64,000 nt of DNA. Origin: Homalodisca vitripennis. Lineage: Eukaryota; Arthropoda; Insecta; Hemiptera; Cicadellidae. The notes under the pieces are model-generated. The model made no database searches. It had not been told where the DNA came from and worked only from the letters and a program-made list of their open reading frames with translations. Shown one piece after another: positions 12,401-26,640 of this stretch. The stretch lies in assembly GCF_021130785.1 (NCBI RefSeq), contig NW_025778022.1, positions 1-64,000 on the forward strand. Direction: 5' to 3'. Position 1 is the first letter of the stretch; each line of letters begins with the position of its first letter. The position numbers and the translations under genes are program-made.

Positions 12401-15400
12401 AGAGGTTAGGTTTACTTTCTACATTACGCGATGTCACTTTTTATTCAGTATTCTTGAATACTACTGTAGTCTATTCTTGGACACTACAGCTATTGGAACT
12501 GCAGTTACATAAAATATCTATTAAATACGTAATGTATTACAAACTGCATTACTAAAAAAGAGTTATGCTCAAAGTAAGGTGCTTTTTAAGTATGTAGTCA
12601 ACGGTTATATTAGTCGGTTACATTATTCTCCTAATTACTTCCAGCAATACTCATCAAAAATCATAACGTCTATTATATTAAATCGCTTATTTGATTCGTT
12701 TCAGTCAAAAAACAAAAAAAAAACAAATCACCAGAAAATTTGCAGCCAACACATTGATTCTGTCAAAAATAACCCAATTACGGTCTCCGTAGTGACACAA
12801 CACTCCTCCAATTAGGGGATGGACTGACACTCCTTGTCCATCGATCGTAATCGTCTTGTGAACTTGTGCACTGAGAACACTGCGAGGGTGTGTAGTTACC
12901 ATTCATTAATGTCTATCAGTTAATCCATCACAACAGACGAGTATTTCTGAAAACGTGGAAGCCGATTATGAGCTACACAGAGCCATGCTTGAGATGCGAA
13001 ATTTGACAGTCGGTAGCTGACTGCATGTACTATTGACTCTTTTTTGACTCTCAAGCTTAAACTCCAGACAAGTGTCATCGACCAGAGCCGTTTTGCATCC
13101 CTCGTAGTCAGATTTTGTACCCTACAACAAATTTACTCTCGTACTCTCAAACTTATATTTAATTACTTGATGAACTACATGTTGATTTTCTTGATGATTC
13201 CTTCCTACCTAAAGTGGTTTACATCAAGTTCCTGACTCAGTGCCTTAGTTAATCACCCTCTTGCGGCCCTCGAGCCCCCGGCTTGAGTTAGTTCTCTGTC
13301 CCCTGGGTAACACGATTCCATTACCTCTTCAAGTTCTCTCGTTACTGACATTCACTACCGCAAACCTGACATGTCCACCCCATCCATATTCATTCGCTCC
13401 AAACTCGACTTTAATGTTTACAACCGATTTGAAAGGAAACTCAACCGGTGAAAAACAGTATTTTCTCAACGTTCTCCAATATTCACTGAGTATATAAAGA
13501 CTTGAACTTCCAATTTACGACTGAGCAGAATTTTAAAACAAAAACTAATACTTGGTTAAAGGGCCAAATGAAAGAAATATTACATACCGCTCGCTATACA
13601 GTTAACTATATAGTTCACGTAACCTGTAGTAGAATGATAAGGGCAGATATTGTTGATATTTTCTTTCGCGTGTCTCTATTGTTCGATTTGTGACTACTTA
13701 CTTTTTACCTCGTTTGTTCTACACTAAGCACCTGAGTACTACATAAAATAGACGCCAGTTTGGAATATCCACTCTTAAAAGGTAAAACTATTTGAAGCTA
13801 AATAAAATATATCCATCTTAGCAAAGGCACAAGAAACATATATAGATGAATAAGGTGGTGTTGACCAGATAACCTTAAATTTTAGCTCATTAAAATATTT
13901 TCTGACTGCATTTTTAGTATTTTGCTGAGTGCTTCTTTTGTAGAGTGACGTCATTACAAGGGTTGGTGTAATGCAGTACATTACAAATAGGTAAAATTAT
14001 GTCTTTTTGTCTTTTCTTTTTTCATTGTATTGGTACTTTCTAGATGTACCAAAAATTAATCTGTGATATCAATCTATCCATTGTACTTACATGAGGTTTA
14101 ATCATGATATTCTTCATAACTTTTGATTTAGTGTTTATGTTATATTTTTGTTATAGTTATTGTACCTGTTTACAGTTTACCGAAATTCATGGTTTTCAAT
14201 CATTTTGAACTGTCACAAAATAATGAAATAATTGTTGCTAAAGAAACCAATTTGTCTTAGTATTAACATAAACCCAGCCCGAAATGAAAAGCAGACACGT
14301 GAAATGCTGAAAACGATACAGAGGGTGGAATAATAGTTACTCCAATAGTTCGTGCCTACAACAAACTACTCTATTATTTAAACATAATAAACTATACTGT
14401 ATACATTGCATATGTTTTAATACAAAAAATTATTGAAAAATATACCGAATTACAAAGTACTTAGATAAGCAGAATATCTTGACTATGTATGTGATTATTA
14501 CAATATCAGTAAGAATATTTATAAGAGCAGTGCAGATGAATCCGGATCTGAAGGAGAGGAAGCCAATTATGAGCTGCCATATTACAGTCAGATAAGTATG
14601 AGGTTACACTCAGCAAGTTCGGATCTATATTAACTATATTATACAATTATATTATCTATATCAAGTGCATATTTATGAATTTAGTATGCGCAACAGACAC
14701 TGAATCCTGTTGGATTTTTGTTAGGTATTTATTTTTAACTGCCAAAAACCTACAAATAATAACTAACTGTAAAATTTAAATGTTGTCATAATATTCAAGA
14801 ACAATAACGATGCTTATACAAGTTTAAACGGTCTTTCATTTCATACTGTCAAAGACACTTTCAAGCTGTAATAATAGTTTATTTGTTAAGACAAATGGGT
14901 CGAAATGTTTAAATTATCCCTCGGAACACAATTCACAAGCACGGAATCATTTCAATTCTGAGTTTGAGGGGATAAACCTCATTGCTCTGCTTGTCAATTT
15001 AGTATTCGCCTAACAAACCGACTAACAAAGTGAAAAATTTTTCAACTTAGATTAAATTCAAGCTGGATTGGCTTTGCGGGCCGAAATTAAAACGTTTTAT
15101 TACTTATGATGTAAACTAAAAATGATAATACGATACAATGATAACTTTGTATTTATATATCATTTTTAAATCCATAAACTTAGACTCAGTTATGTGTATT
15201 TTTGCTTACACTTAACTATGTTTTAATAAAGTTTCTAGTATCAATAAAATTAACATTTATCTGTTCATTTTAAAGCACCGGACGCATTTTAAAGTTGATA
15301 TACGTACAGAATCCCTTTTGGAGAAAGAAAATATGATATACAGAGATCACTTTCCTTCCAATAGAAAATGTATCATCAGACTACAGAGATTACAGTGTAG

Positions 15401-16103
15401 AAATGGACGATACTTCCAACATGTATCGCTTATGAGAAGATTTCCAGGAAAGATATAATACTTTATGTTACGACTGAGGTAGACTTCCTAGTTGAAAGCG
15501 GTAGAAAACTTATTATTGGACCTTATTATCTCTAAACACGTTGGTGTTCAGAGATTAATCAGTATTTCTATTGTGTCATTTACGTTACGATATCCACAAA
15601 ACCTCTCCAAAAACCGATATCTACAAAACTATCAATGTGTAATGTTATGGCTGAGGGCAACTTCATAGATGGACTAATGAGAAATTTATCACGAGGCTAT
15701 GAAGATATGAAGAAGTCTGGAGATATATTGTTCTTAAAAAAATCAAACATTTACTTTATTTAAGACAAGGCATTTCCTTGAATTCAACCGTTCTTAAAAA
15801 GATACACTTTTACCAACTTTACATAAATTAGATTTATTAATTAATGCAAATATAGGTTAATTTTTTCAATACTATTTCCTTCCTTTAGTTAGATGTAAAT
15901 AGTAAAGCACACATTTAAAAATAAAAACTTTTCAGCTTTCAACAGGGGATACATTTTAAATTGTTTAACTAATCATATTTATATGTTTACAATTTAACTA
16001 ATCCATGGTCTATTTATAAATGTACTTTAGATATAAAGACAATTGTATAAACCGAATATTAAATATAGATTTAGTACGGTTAATTTATTTTTGGAAAATT
16101 TTA
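9419..16103. other. AT-rich non-coding stretch, nothing recognised
   Basis: No protein motif, RNA gene or clear transposon end was found on either strand. Open frames are short (under 80 codons), scattered and without recognisable domains. Slightly GC-richer patches at about 12770-12900 and 13240-13420 could be old transposon debris or non-coding exons, but nothing supports a choice. Confidence 0.5.
9802..9860. repeat. Pentanucleotide microsatellite forming an inverted repeat
   Basis: ATACA repeats run into their own reverse complement, TGTAT repeats, around ATATATAT. The tract can fold into a hairpin. Confidence 0.85.
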
Positions 16104-16552
16104 TTATTGATTGATTGATTGATTTATTTATTTCCAAAATTTATGTACAGAATTAAATATAATGCATAACAAAAATCTTATAGGAAATTATCCCCACATG
16201 GGCATCAGCCTGTGTGTGGGGAAACGAGTTCCTCAGTCTGCACTACCAATAACACACAAAAAACTTAAATTAAAATAAGAAAAATGAATTGTCATTAATA
16301 AAAACATTTTCATTAACAAATGAGAAATGAAGATTTAAACTCTAAAATAAACTATACAAGGCCAGAGCATGGAATACATGAGCAAATTCAGTTAATAAAT
16401 AATCTAAAATTTGAAAGGAATTATACTTATTTAGAAAATATAATTTGAAGACTTAAAAATGTAAATTTATAAAAACTTGTAACTTACATAAAAAAGAGCA
16501 ATCAGAAAGACTTAATTAAAAATTAGCCGATATAAGTAGAGAGAGACTTGGA

Positions 16553-16571
16553 CCACACACACACACACACT

Positions 16572-16649
<78 letters not shown>

Positions 16650-16654
16650 CACCA
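16553..16654. repeat. (AC)n microsatellite
   Basis: About 100 bp of AC dinucleotides with a few interruptions, inside the 3' end of the truncated LINE. It gives rise to meaningless threonine-histidine and cysteine-valine frames. Confidence 0.98.
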
Positions 16655-16866
16655 ATCACGCACACGCACACATGCACGCACTACACGTACTCGTTGGCCT
16701 GCAGTCAAAACGATTGTACAGACTAACCAAACACTCAGACTAACATTGATTGTAATACAAAAATATAACAGAAATTTAATACATAAAAAAAGCATATCTA
16801 GGTGTAGATTGAGGAAAAATACTGACGAAATCCATCTCGCCCAGCATCTACTAACCATTTATTTGA

Positions 16867-17984
16867 CTACTTTTTTTTGTACGTACTAATAGTGCAAGGT
16901 CTTGGGTTTTTTATAAAGTATGGTAATTTTGAGAAAATTATATGAGCAATATAGTGAGATGATGTTGAATTAAAGGCTTTAACGAGTCTAGGAACAAAAA
17001 TTCTGTTATGAAGTGAAGAACGCGTAAAATGGCTGTGGTTACTGTGAATGAAAATTGAATCTCGATGTTGAAAAATGTACAAAATTAATGTTCGGATATA
17101 TAATTGCGAGACGTTAAAAACTTTAAATTCTTCAAACAATAAATTGGTTGGATAAGTACGATTTCGCTTCAGAGCTACTTTTATAATAGTTTTTTGAACG
17201 ACTTCTAAGGGAGCAAGGTTATTTTGGAAACAGCCACCCCATGCTAAATTACCATACTGAAGAATTGATTGCACATAAGCATAGTATACAGTTTTTTAAA
17301 AGATCTATTGTAAGTATATTACGCAGATTACAGAATATAAAGATAAATTTACGAAGTTTTATTCCGCATGTAAGCTACGTGATTACACCACTTCAAACGA
17401 TTGTCAAAAACTACACCCAAGTATTTATACTCACTCACCCTATCAATACATTCACACAAAACGCATCCATCCTGGCCACCACAAGTATGCAACCGTAGCT
17501 TAAAACAAAAGGATCGCCGTCAGCTCGTATAGAGATTGGCATACATTTGGTTTTGGCTATATTAACTGTGAGCCGACATTGATCAAACCAGCGCTTGACA
17601 GTGAGTAGACCGCGCTCAGCCACATCCCTCACTTCCTCCCAGCTTTCACCCTCAAATAACAAAGCGGTATCGTCCGCATAAAGAAATATCTGTCCTTTAA
17701 ACAAAGTCAATCTTCCTAGATTGTTAATAAAAATTAAGAAAAGCAAGGGTCCAAGAGTACTGCCTTGCAAAAACCCCATACTCAATTTTTTGAGGAACGC
17801 TTGTATGGCCCAAAACGGAAACAACTTGATACCGATCGGACAAATAACTTTTGAACCATCTCCAAGAGTTCCCTTTGTATTCCAATATATTTTTAATTTT
17901 TGTAGTAATAGTTGTCTATCAACTGTATCAAAAGCTTTAGCTAAATCTATAAAAATCAATAATGGGTTTTTTTATTACGGCTAA
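16867..17984 (-). pseudogene. Reverse transcriptase remnant of the truncated LINE
   Basis: At 17435-17959 the palm domain is seen in order: FIDLAKAFDTVDRQLL, GFLQGSTLGPLLFLIFINN, then FLYADDTALLFEG, with the YADD catalytic box intact, and CRLTVNIAKTKCM after it. At 16867-17274, in another frame, is the C-terminal thumb and connection part, with LQYGNLAWGG and PLEVVQKTIIKVAL. GFLQG replaces the usual GVPQG. At least one frameshift near 17270-17440 separates the parts, and the endonuclease and ORF1 are missing. Confidence 0.8.
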
Positions 17985-18170
17985 TCGTGTCCATGAACAC
18001 TTTTAGTTAGCAAATATAAATCGTCATTCAAATTCTTATCTTTTCTGAAACCGAATTGATTTTGTACAAAGAATATTATTGATGTTTAAATATTTTTTCG
18101 AGTTGAATTCTGACACATTTTTTCCAATAATTTAGATAAAACACTAGTTAAAGTTATTATTATCGACTAA

Positions 18171-19089
18171 GAAAATCAATCAAGATATACTGCACTCTGA
18201 TCAGGCGCTCTTGGCAAAAACGATTGTTTACAGTGAACAAACTTTGCCGAGCTCTGACTCTGGACTACTCGCTTTGGGTGCTCACAGTTCTGGCATGTTT
18301 TACTAACAACGTGAGGGTCACAATCCGATTTTACAACGTTCTATTATTTTTAAAAATAAACCACATAATCTGTAACCCCAAGAATTAATTAAGGCTTTCG
18401 TTACATTACGTATCGGTTATTTTTACTACAAAGAGTAAGAAGATAACTAACTTATATAACTTTAAAGAGCCCTCGATAAATCCTATATACTTGTTCTTGG
18501 AACTTTTTCTATGTAATACAACAAACGATCAGTTTGTATTAATTTTGTATGTGGCTAACCTATGGGTAACAGTAAAAATAGTAACAGATGTTATCAGATT
18601 CCTTTAGTATGGTTTGAAATACAACCAAACCAATGGAACCAATGGTTGTTTTATTACTTTTTATATAAAAAGTAATAAAAATGTTTTTTATTGATGGCAT
18701 ATTCTTAGTTCAGGAGAATATGAATGTTAAGAAATGCAAATCAATGTCAAGTTCCGAAACCTAATTCAACATTTTATACTAAAACGTTCAATTTTATAGC
18801 AACAAAGATTATTTTATTAAATTTGCCAAGCAACGTAATTAAAACTGACACAAATTATTGTATAAAGTTTTTGAGGTTTATTGGGAGAATAGTAAATGAT
18901 TCAACAAAACACGGAGCCATCTTTACAAATAGTAAGTTAGTTATATTTAATTATTGTTCAATTTATATTTCAAAACTGCCTTTAAAGTTGGTTGATTAGT
19001 TGTTTACTAAAAGTAGTATTATCTTGTTTTATTTTGTTTATAAATAGTAATTTTTTTATTATTTGAAATTTAATAATAGGCAGTAAGCG
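18171..19089. other. AT-rich non-coding stretch
   Basis: The only notable structure is a perfect short palindrome, ATTACTTTTTATATAAAAAG, near 18653-18676. An open frame of 91 codons at 18724-18999 has no motif I recognise and is rich in Asn, Ile and Lys, as expected of AT-rich DNA. Confidence 0.4.
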
Positions 19090-19447
19090 CACGTATTGAT
19101 TGTGATGTTAGATGATATTAAATTTCTACTTCTATTTTAAATAAACTGTTTCGCTCTGAGCTCTGAAAACTTTAAGTTTATTTCTGGTTTTATTTTAATG
19201 AAGGAACCCCTAATCAGTTTAGTTTATAATCTTAGGGGCCCTATATTTTTCTCAAAGTTGTATTTTATTTTTAGTATAATGTTATATTAAATTTAAAAGT
19301 TTAAGTTAGTATACAGGTCAGCCTGGGAAAAAAGTATATTTTGTAAAGTGATAATTATTGTTGACTTGATATACATAATATTGTTTCTCATAATATTGCT
19401 ATGTACACTATGTTTCTTGAGAAAAATAAATAATTTGATTTGATTTG
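19090..19447 (+). mobile_element. Probable LINE 3' end
   Basis: The stretch ends in GAGAAAAATAAATAATTTGA followed by TTTGA repeats. A polyadenylation-like AATAAA directly followed by a pentamer repeat is a common LINE 3' terminus in insects. The upstream limit is a guess and no coding part remains. It is called from the tail only. Confidence 0.45.
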
Positions 19448-22317
19448 ATTGTAAAATTATTACCTCAAACATTGAATGTATTTGCGCGTAAAAATGTTAA
19501 CGTTTAAATAGTTTTGGGGCTTTCTTTAAATACGATTTTAAATCTTGTACCCTTACGAAACACGCTCGTCGAAGTGGTTTTTTAATCAATTTTTTTCTTA
19601 ATACTTCCAATTATTATAAAAATTGTATAATATTGAATAGGAATGGGAAAACGAATTCGTTGTAGAAATTACCATTTTATAATCTTTACATGTACTTCTA
19701 CTTAATAAATATACTCGTACGTGTACCCACTACCGGTTATGTACTGTAGAAAATCAGCGTACTGAAGTATCTGAGGTATCCCCCAGATAAGAGAACACGG
19801 TAAGTGGGACAGTAATTTGTGATTTAAGTAATGTGTCTTAAACTGCCATATTAATTTCTAATATGGAAATTTGATAATTTAACTAATAAAGTTTTTAGCA
19901 ATTCCCCACCCTATCCTTAAGTTAGATCAGACATATTTTAGTAGTATTTTAACACATACTAACCTAAAAGAGTCCTTAAACCCTAATATAAGAAATTGGA
20001 TTAAAATCCAGAACAAATTATAAAGTTTATTTAGGGAAATGAAGATTTTGGGGATTCAAACACAATTCCTTTATTGTTTACGTGATAGAAAATAAAATAT
20101 TTTCAGGTCCACCGTAACGTAATTTTGCAAGATGGAATCTTAAAACACTGTCATGTAGATGTTTACAATGGTTTATGAAGTTTCACTCACCCTGGAGAAT
20201 CTTTCGACGAGCTGTCACTGTAACTAAATTATCGCTTTAGCGTCACTGTATAGGGAAATTTAGGTATCTGTCAAATCCTGTATTCCTTCTATTGAACTGC
20301 CTTATAGCAGTTGTTTCATCACAGTTAATCTGTACAGAATTAGACTAAACCTTTTACACTATCTCTAATGTTTATGTCTCTTTTTACATGATCAGCATTA
20401 TGCATGTGTTTTCTGATGTAACAGTGACTTCTTTATACCATCATTGGAAAAAATAGTATCAAATGAAATATTTGAAAAATTGCATTATATAACGTTCCTT
20501 ATTTTCAGTATTACTGGGTTTTATATAGCAAAAACAAAGGATGTTTAGGTCACTGCACCCCTTTAAACTTATGAAAATTATGCCGCATGCTGCATTAAAC
20601 ACTTAGTGTTTATAAAGTTACTGGATACGTCTTACGGTAAACGTAGAAACCTATCCTTTGCCTTTGTCACCTTTCCCTTATGAATGCACATCAATCGTAA
20701 ATGTTTTTAAACCATGTATTAAGCCAGAAGACCAAAGAGTGTGAAGAAAATTAAAGTATCTAAGTATGACATATCATACAGTACAATCTTTGATACGAAG
20801 TTAGAGGTTAAATTTCAATCCTTGAAACTTTAGTGATTTATAACGTTACCAAATGTTCTACATCCATGCCATTTGTATGGCATATACGTTTTAAGGTTAT
20901 TATACTACTTTTAGGCTTCTGGATATTACGCTATAAATTTGACGTTGGACTTAGAAATCATAAATGTTATCCATATTTTAATTTGCATTTGTAATATTGG
21001 TGTAAATGAAAATATCTCATGCAGGATTACTCCAGTCCCCATATATGAGACTTGCAATGAGAATGAAATTAATACATGCACCATTATCGAACCCAATCTT
21101 CCTTTTGCAAAAATGGTTGGTTCATTCGTTCTCGAGTGGATATTTGAAAAAGATACATGGACATATAAACAGAGAAAATTGTTCCATCAGCCTAAGTGAT
21201 AATATTTTATAAAAACCAGTCAAACATTCAGGATGTAAGTTTAATATCATGTAACTCGAGCTTACCTACAGAGAAATAGAAATTTAAAGCAAAGATTTAA
21301 GTCTGCAGCAAATATTTTTAGATTTCCTGTGATAAAAGCTGGTTTATAGAGATAATTTGAAGGTCTACTTAGTATTAGCTGGATGCTAACGCTATGACTA
21401 TATTTATTTTAAATTTTAAATATATTGTCTTTTTTCTTTTCTAAAGGTGTAATTAATTATAGTATATGTTAACCGATGCAGAAACTTCCCTGCAAACACA
21501 ATCCCTCAAAAATGATTTCAATACAAATTCGGAACAATTTAAATAACTTAAAACAACTTAACGAAAAATGAAAACAATCTGTTGAATGCAGTTCTGAAAA
21601 TCATGCAATGGAATAAATTTTAATGGATAGAATCCACTGATGGTTTTTGGTATTATAAACCTATATATCTTGCAATTTAGAGCTTAAGTGGAATTTCAGC
21701 ACTACGGATGTGTTATATTTTACGTCAATTATTCAACAACACACATGTTACTTATTCATTTTTTGAGCTCAGCCGATGGATTAATAAGGAAACATTTATG
21801 GAGTAAAACGGGTGAAATTAAATGGCAGTATTAAAAAATAAATTTCAAATACTCCACTATTACTCCTATAGATAAGATTGTATTTACAGTGATCTAACAC
21901 AATGCACAGCCCCCAGAGCTGTCTTTGCTGTGTAGCTTTCACTTATTTTGTGGATTCCTCCTATCTTACAAATCATGGGTCCGACCTTTAAGAAAGAAAT
22001 CATCGTATATGACTACTTCATCAAATAAAACATTTAAAAAACTGTGTTAGTAAAAAAATTACTTTAAAAAATACTTAAGTTTGTTTTGCTTTCCAAGGGA
22101 ATACCCATAATTTGCTAGAAAAATATGTTCCATTTAATGATTTTGTTATTACGTTTCTTAACAAATTTTAAACCTCCATAATTATTAAAGGAGCAACATA
22201 AGATCCTATGACATAATACAACTACTTTCGATCATAAATAATGACATTATTAAGTAATGAGTTTGCAATTATGAGAATGAGATACGATTCAAAATTATCG
22301 TTTAAAAGTGTAATTCA
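19448..22317. other. AT-rich non-coding stretch, nothing recognised
   Basis: No domain, RNA gene or repeat boundary could be identified. Two overlapping small frames at 20939-21212 read the same DNA in different phases and carry no motif. Confidence 0.45.
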
Positions 22318-22951
22318 GAATAATAACGATCATGGATGGTCACATATACAAAAAGATTAGAATTCGGAGAGAGTTACAAGACCACGAACGGTTGTAGCTG
22401 CGGCCTATCCGCGCACATTGGCGACGCTCGGTTGACTACAATCAACGTTGATTAACACCTTTCTTCTTCTGAACCAGCTGGGCTAGTTTTATTGTGTCTA
22501 CAACTTTTGCAATTAAAATTTTAATAATAACGAACATCATGGATGGCTACATATACAAAGATAGTAGAATAAGGGGATATCTACAAGACTACGAACAGTT
22601 GTAGCTGCGGGGCTTTCCAGCTTGTATTCCGCGCAGATTGGCGACGCTCAGTTGACTACAATCAACGTTGATTAACACCTTTCTTATTCTGAACCAGCTG
22701 GGCTAGTTTTATTGTGTCTACAACTCTCACAATGTAAATTTTAATAATAACGAACTTCATGGATGGTCACGTATACAAAGAGAGTATAATGCGGGGAGAG
22801 TTACAAGACCACGAACGGTTGTAGCTGCGGGCTGTCCAGCTTGTATTCCGCGCACATTGGCGACGCTCAGTTGACTACAATCAACGTTGATTAACTCCAT
22901 TCTTCTTCAGAACCAGCTGGGCTAGTTTTATTGTGTCTACAACTCTCACAA
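22318..22951. repeat. Three-copy tandem repeat, about 203-220 bp period
   Basis: Three copies start at about 22318, 22521 and 22741 with TAATAACGA(A/T)C. All share GTTGTAGCTGCGG, TTGACTACAATCAACGTTG and GAACCAGCTGGGCTAG. The first copy lacks about 15 bp (TCCAGCTTGTATTCC) present in the other two. Each copy carries the small inverted repeat GTTGACTACAATCAAC. Confidence 0.93.
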
Positions 22952-25900
22952 CATACTAATTATTACTAATCAAATAATTATTTTTCTACTTCATATTAAC
23001 ACTTTTTGTTGTTTAAAATCAATATGCAATATCAATATCAATATTTCTTTAAAAGTAAAATATCGTGTTACGTTTATGTAAGCCAAAAACCTGGTTTTAC
23101 TTGGCTCTCAAATACTGGATGGGAATGGATATAACTTAAACCTTTACTGTAAATACGACTTGAATACATCTGCGCCCACAATTTATGTTAATGTATTATA
23201 AACAGTAAATTATATACTACAACAATTTATGCACAAGACATCCATTTGACCTTATATTTTATAATAAATCCCCCAAAGATTTATGCAGCTCATATCCATA
23301 AAAGTTATAATGCTGGTTGTCATTGGCTATTTCCTTCTATATAGCAAATAAGGAGCTTTAAAAAAAATTAAATAAAACTACACTATATTTTTAGGTTTAT
23401 AAAAGTGTTTCCCGACTTATATTGCATAAAAGCACATAAAATATTAATATTAACATTTTCATGAGTAAGCGTAAACTGTGTCAACCTAGAAACATAGTTT
23501 GTTTCGCATTTAGCATTTTGCATTCTTATTTAAAGTATTCAATTACACACAGATGCCAGCGTACAATGCTTTGAACTTACTGTAGAGACTGAAAATTACT
23601 GCAATTTTTAATCTACTGCTTACTTTATCCGCTGCACTAATTTCTGTTCAGTGAACATCAGCTTATTCCAGTGAATGTATGAAAGGGAGGTTCGTGTGTT
23701 GCCATTTGTTTTACAGGCCCGTTGACATGGTTCTGTTAGATAAATAATAATTTTACATGTGATCCCAACCATATTTATTTTGAATCTTTTGAACACTGTG
23801 GAATATTTTTTTGTAATAACGGGTTATTTCAAACAAAAGTTAGTGTTTTATAATTTTTAATGCTCCTCTAAATGAATCATACTATGAATTGTTTTGTCTA
23901 TTGTTTTAATCCTCATATATACCGCTCACCACATTTATTGCCCAATTTATTCAATTATAATTGTTGTCTCGAAAATTTTAGAGTTTCATATGTATTTATC
24001 AAAATGGTCCATTGTTTCAATGTAAAAAATTAAAGCAAAATATGAGAACATTATATTTGAAATATATTCTTGTTTTTTAAGTAATGAAATGTAATATATA
24101 ATGACTTTTTTCTTTAAGGTAGCTTGTAAAGCACATTTATGCACTTTTTGTCAGAACAAAACATTTTTTAATGTGTAGTAATATAATTTATTTTGTTATA
24201 TATGAGCTTAACTATTATTATAATAATTTAGAGAAATATATATGTTTCATAACGCAACACACATGCATTTGGTAAGTCATGATATTTGTAAGTAGAAGGA
24301 ACATATATTGTAAAGAACATACTTTTTAATATGTAACTCAAAAAGTTAGCTACATTATTTAATGCATTCTAAGAAACATTGCTGGTAGAATCTGTGTTAT
24401 TTCAAGAGCATGTTCTAATTTATTTATGGAGGAATTTATAGTTGGTTTTAATTCACTGGACGGTTAAATAGGTTATTTTATATTTTTACCGATTTTTATT
24501 TTAAAATGACTTCTATTTATGGTATTTCACTGATTCCAACTTTAAACATAAAAATGGTTATGATTAATAATAAAATCAATTCCTTGTGTAGTAATGTTTT
24601 ATCGCAATTTTATTCGTGTTATGTTTATAATCACACCTTTGTTTATAACCACATCGAAAGCAATATTTCACTAATTTTAGATTATTTACTTTGCTGTAAT
24701 TTATGTGCATATTGGTTAGTGACATTTAATTAAAAACTAAATTTAAACAAATATATTTCCAAACCAAAACATTACAGATTACGCTACTCCAATCCAAATG
24801 TATTTTCTCTAAAAAAATTAGCTTTATGTAAACTAGAACAGAAAAATGCATTGGTGTCGTCCTCAGTTAGAGAAATTACTACTGCAAAACTATAAGTATG
24901 TAGCATGTAAACGAAGGCATAAACAAATAACCTTCTTTGAACTGTATCACCAGCCTGATTGAGATTTTTGCACAAATACATCTTATTTTTACTACACTAG
25001 ACTTAGTAACTAACAAAATTGTCAAATATAAAAGTATTTTATGACAATGCTGTATGTTCAATCTTTATTAAAACTTTTCTAATCTACTTGAGTTTTTAAA
25101 TAAAATTAGTATAGTTATTTATCTCATTATAAGAGTTGTATAAAAACACGGATAAACATTTAGAGTTTTTTTTTTTTTTATCAATGAAAGGATTGTGAAA
25201 GGAAAAATCCTGTTTCCTTCATGAGTAAGCAATGCGATAAATGTAGGTTTCAGTAACCTTTTTTGCTATAAAACATTTTACAAATATCTGTTGTAAAACA
25301 GAACCTAAACAATTGAAGGAGTAAAGAATACAACTATTTCACTTTTATGTAACACATTGTTTATTTTATGTGGAGACTATTCAAATTTCTCCAAACATCA
25401 GAAATATAACTCTGAAAACACTGAATTTAGAATTTATGCTATTGAACATTGAATATGAAGAGGATTAGTTAATGAGAGAGAAATAATTATTATGGAATTA
25501 CATAATTATAGAGGTAAGTAACCGCATACCGCGCTGATACAGATTTGTGGTGAATATAATTAATGACTCACGCATAGAAAGCTGTAATTGATAACTAGAG
25601 GATCAATCTCAGTTTATGAGGTACTCGCATTTATAGTTTGTAAATCCTAGGGAGATTCAAAATATAGAAAAATTCATTATTAGTATTAAGTATTCTTTCA
25701 TTAGCTACATTACTGGCAATATAATGTTTGTGATATGGATTGGCGATTATTAGGAGAAAGAATTTAGTAATTTTTTAACTTAGTAGATAGACGTTTTTAT
25801 ATTGTAAAATTTAGGTAAAGTTTTTACATTATTTAGATCACACCTTACTATATGCCACCACTTAAAACAAGGGACCTGGTTATAGGTTAATTAAAATTGT

Positions 25901-26334
25901 ACAAAACATTTGAATACTCGGTCACTGTTCATTTACGTAAAGGTTTTTCTCAACGCATTATTATATAACGGCAATATGTAGAGTGTCATATATATACTTA
26001 GTACACCTTTTTTAGTATACTTGATAATCACAAACGATGTATTATGTAACGTAAAGCATTTAATTAATAAATCTATTAATATATAATATAATATAAATAT
26101 ATTATATTAAAATTATCATTATTACTTATAGTTTAAAAACTGTTATTTTGATACAGCTTTCATTATTTTCTCAGTAAAAAAGTGGCAAGAATAGGTAATG
26201 CATTATATATAATAGTTTCCAAAAAAGTTCACATAGTTTTTCTATGACATAGTCCATAAGTTTGTAGCTAGCACCACTACACTCAACTACACTAAACAGC
26301 CATAACACTATATCGTTGTTACACAATCCAAACT

Positions 26335-26640
26335 GTTGAAGAGTTAAACAGGAATTTCAATTCATCCAAACCATGATGTGAACCTTTTATTCACTAAAAG
26401 CGAGGCGAAGAGAGAACAATTTGCTGACTGTGATTAAAGTTCATTGTGCCTCAAGCGATAGGTTGGAATTCCCAGATAAACAGTTACTACATCAGTGTAG
26501 TTTGTTTTAATGGTTCATTTATAAATGTATTTAACGGAACATGTAGTTTTAATTGTAAACATGATCGCACTTATTGTCATTTACAGTTATTAAAAATAAT
26601 TATTTTATTATATAGTAAAGCGAGAGAAAATTACACGTAA
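26335..26640 (+). repeat. Dispersed repeat, copy 1 of 2
   Basis: Similar in sequence and order to 47505-47820. Shared blocks include ACAGGAA(A)TTTCAATTCA, GGCGAAGAGAGA, GATTAAAGTTCATTGTG and a later TTTACAGTTA-like block. Both copies are on the same strand. No coding content is seen. The family is unknown. Confidence 0.7.

Larger units (their letters stand above)
16104..18170 (-). mobile_element. 5'-truncated LINE, second family
   Basis: The element reads right to left. Its 3' end is marked by a short (TGAT)n/(ATTG)n tract at 16104-16131 beside an AAATAAAT-type tail. It begins inside the reverse transcriptase: the first recognisable part, near 18170-17985, has a SKLLEK-like box and then FRKDKNLNDDLYLL. 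The 3' untranslated part holds a long (AC)n tract. The tail and protein differ from the LINE at 1958-6770, so this is a separate family. Confidence 0.75.

Noticed and set aside
12705..12902. 65-codon minus-strand frame with even composition
   Set aside because: No known domain and no sign of a gene around it. It may be transposon debris.
16523..16889. Threonine-histidine and cysteine-valine rich frames
   Set aside because: They come from the (AC)n microsatellite.
20939..21212. Two overlapping frames as a gene
   Set aside because: They read the same AT-rich DNA in two phases and show no motif.
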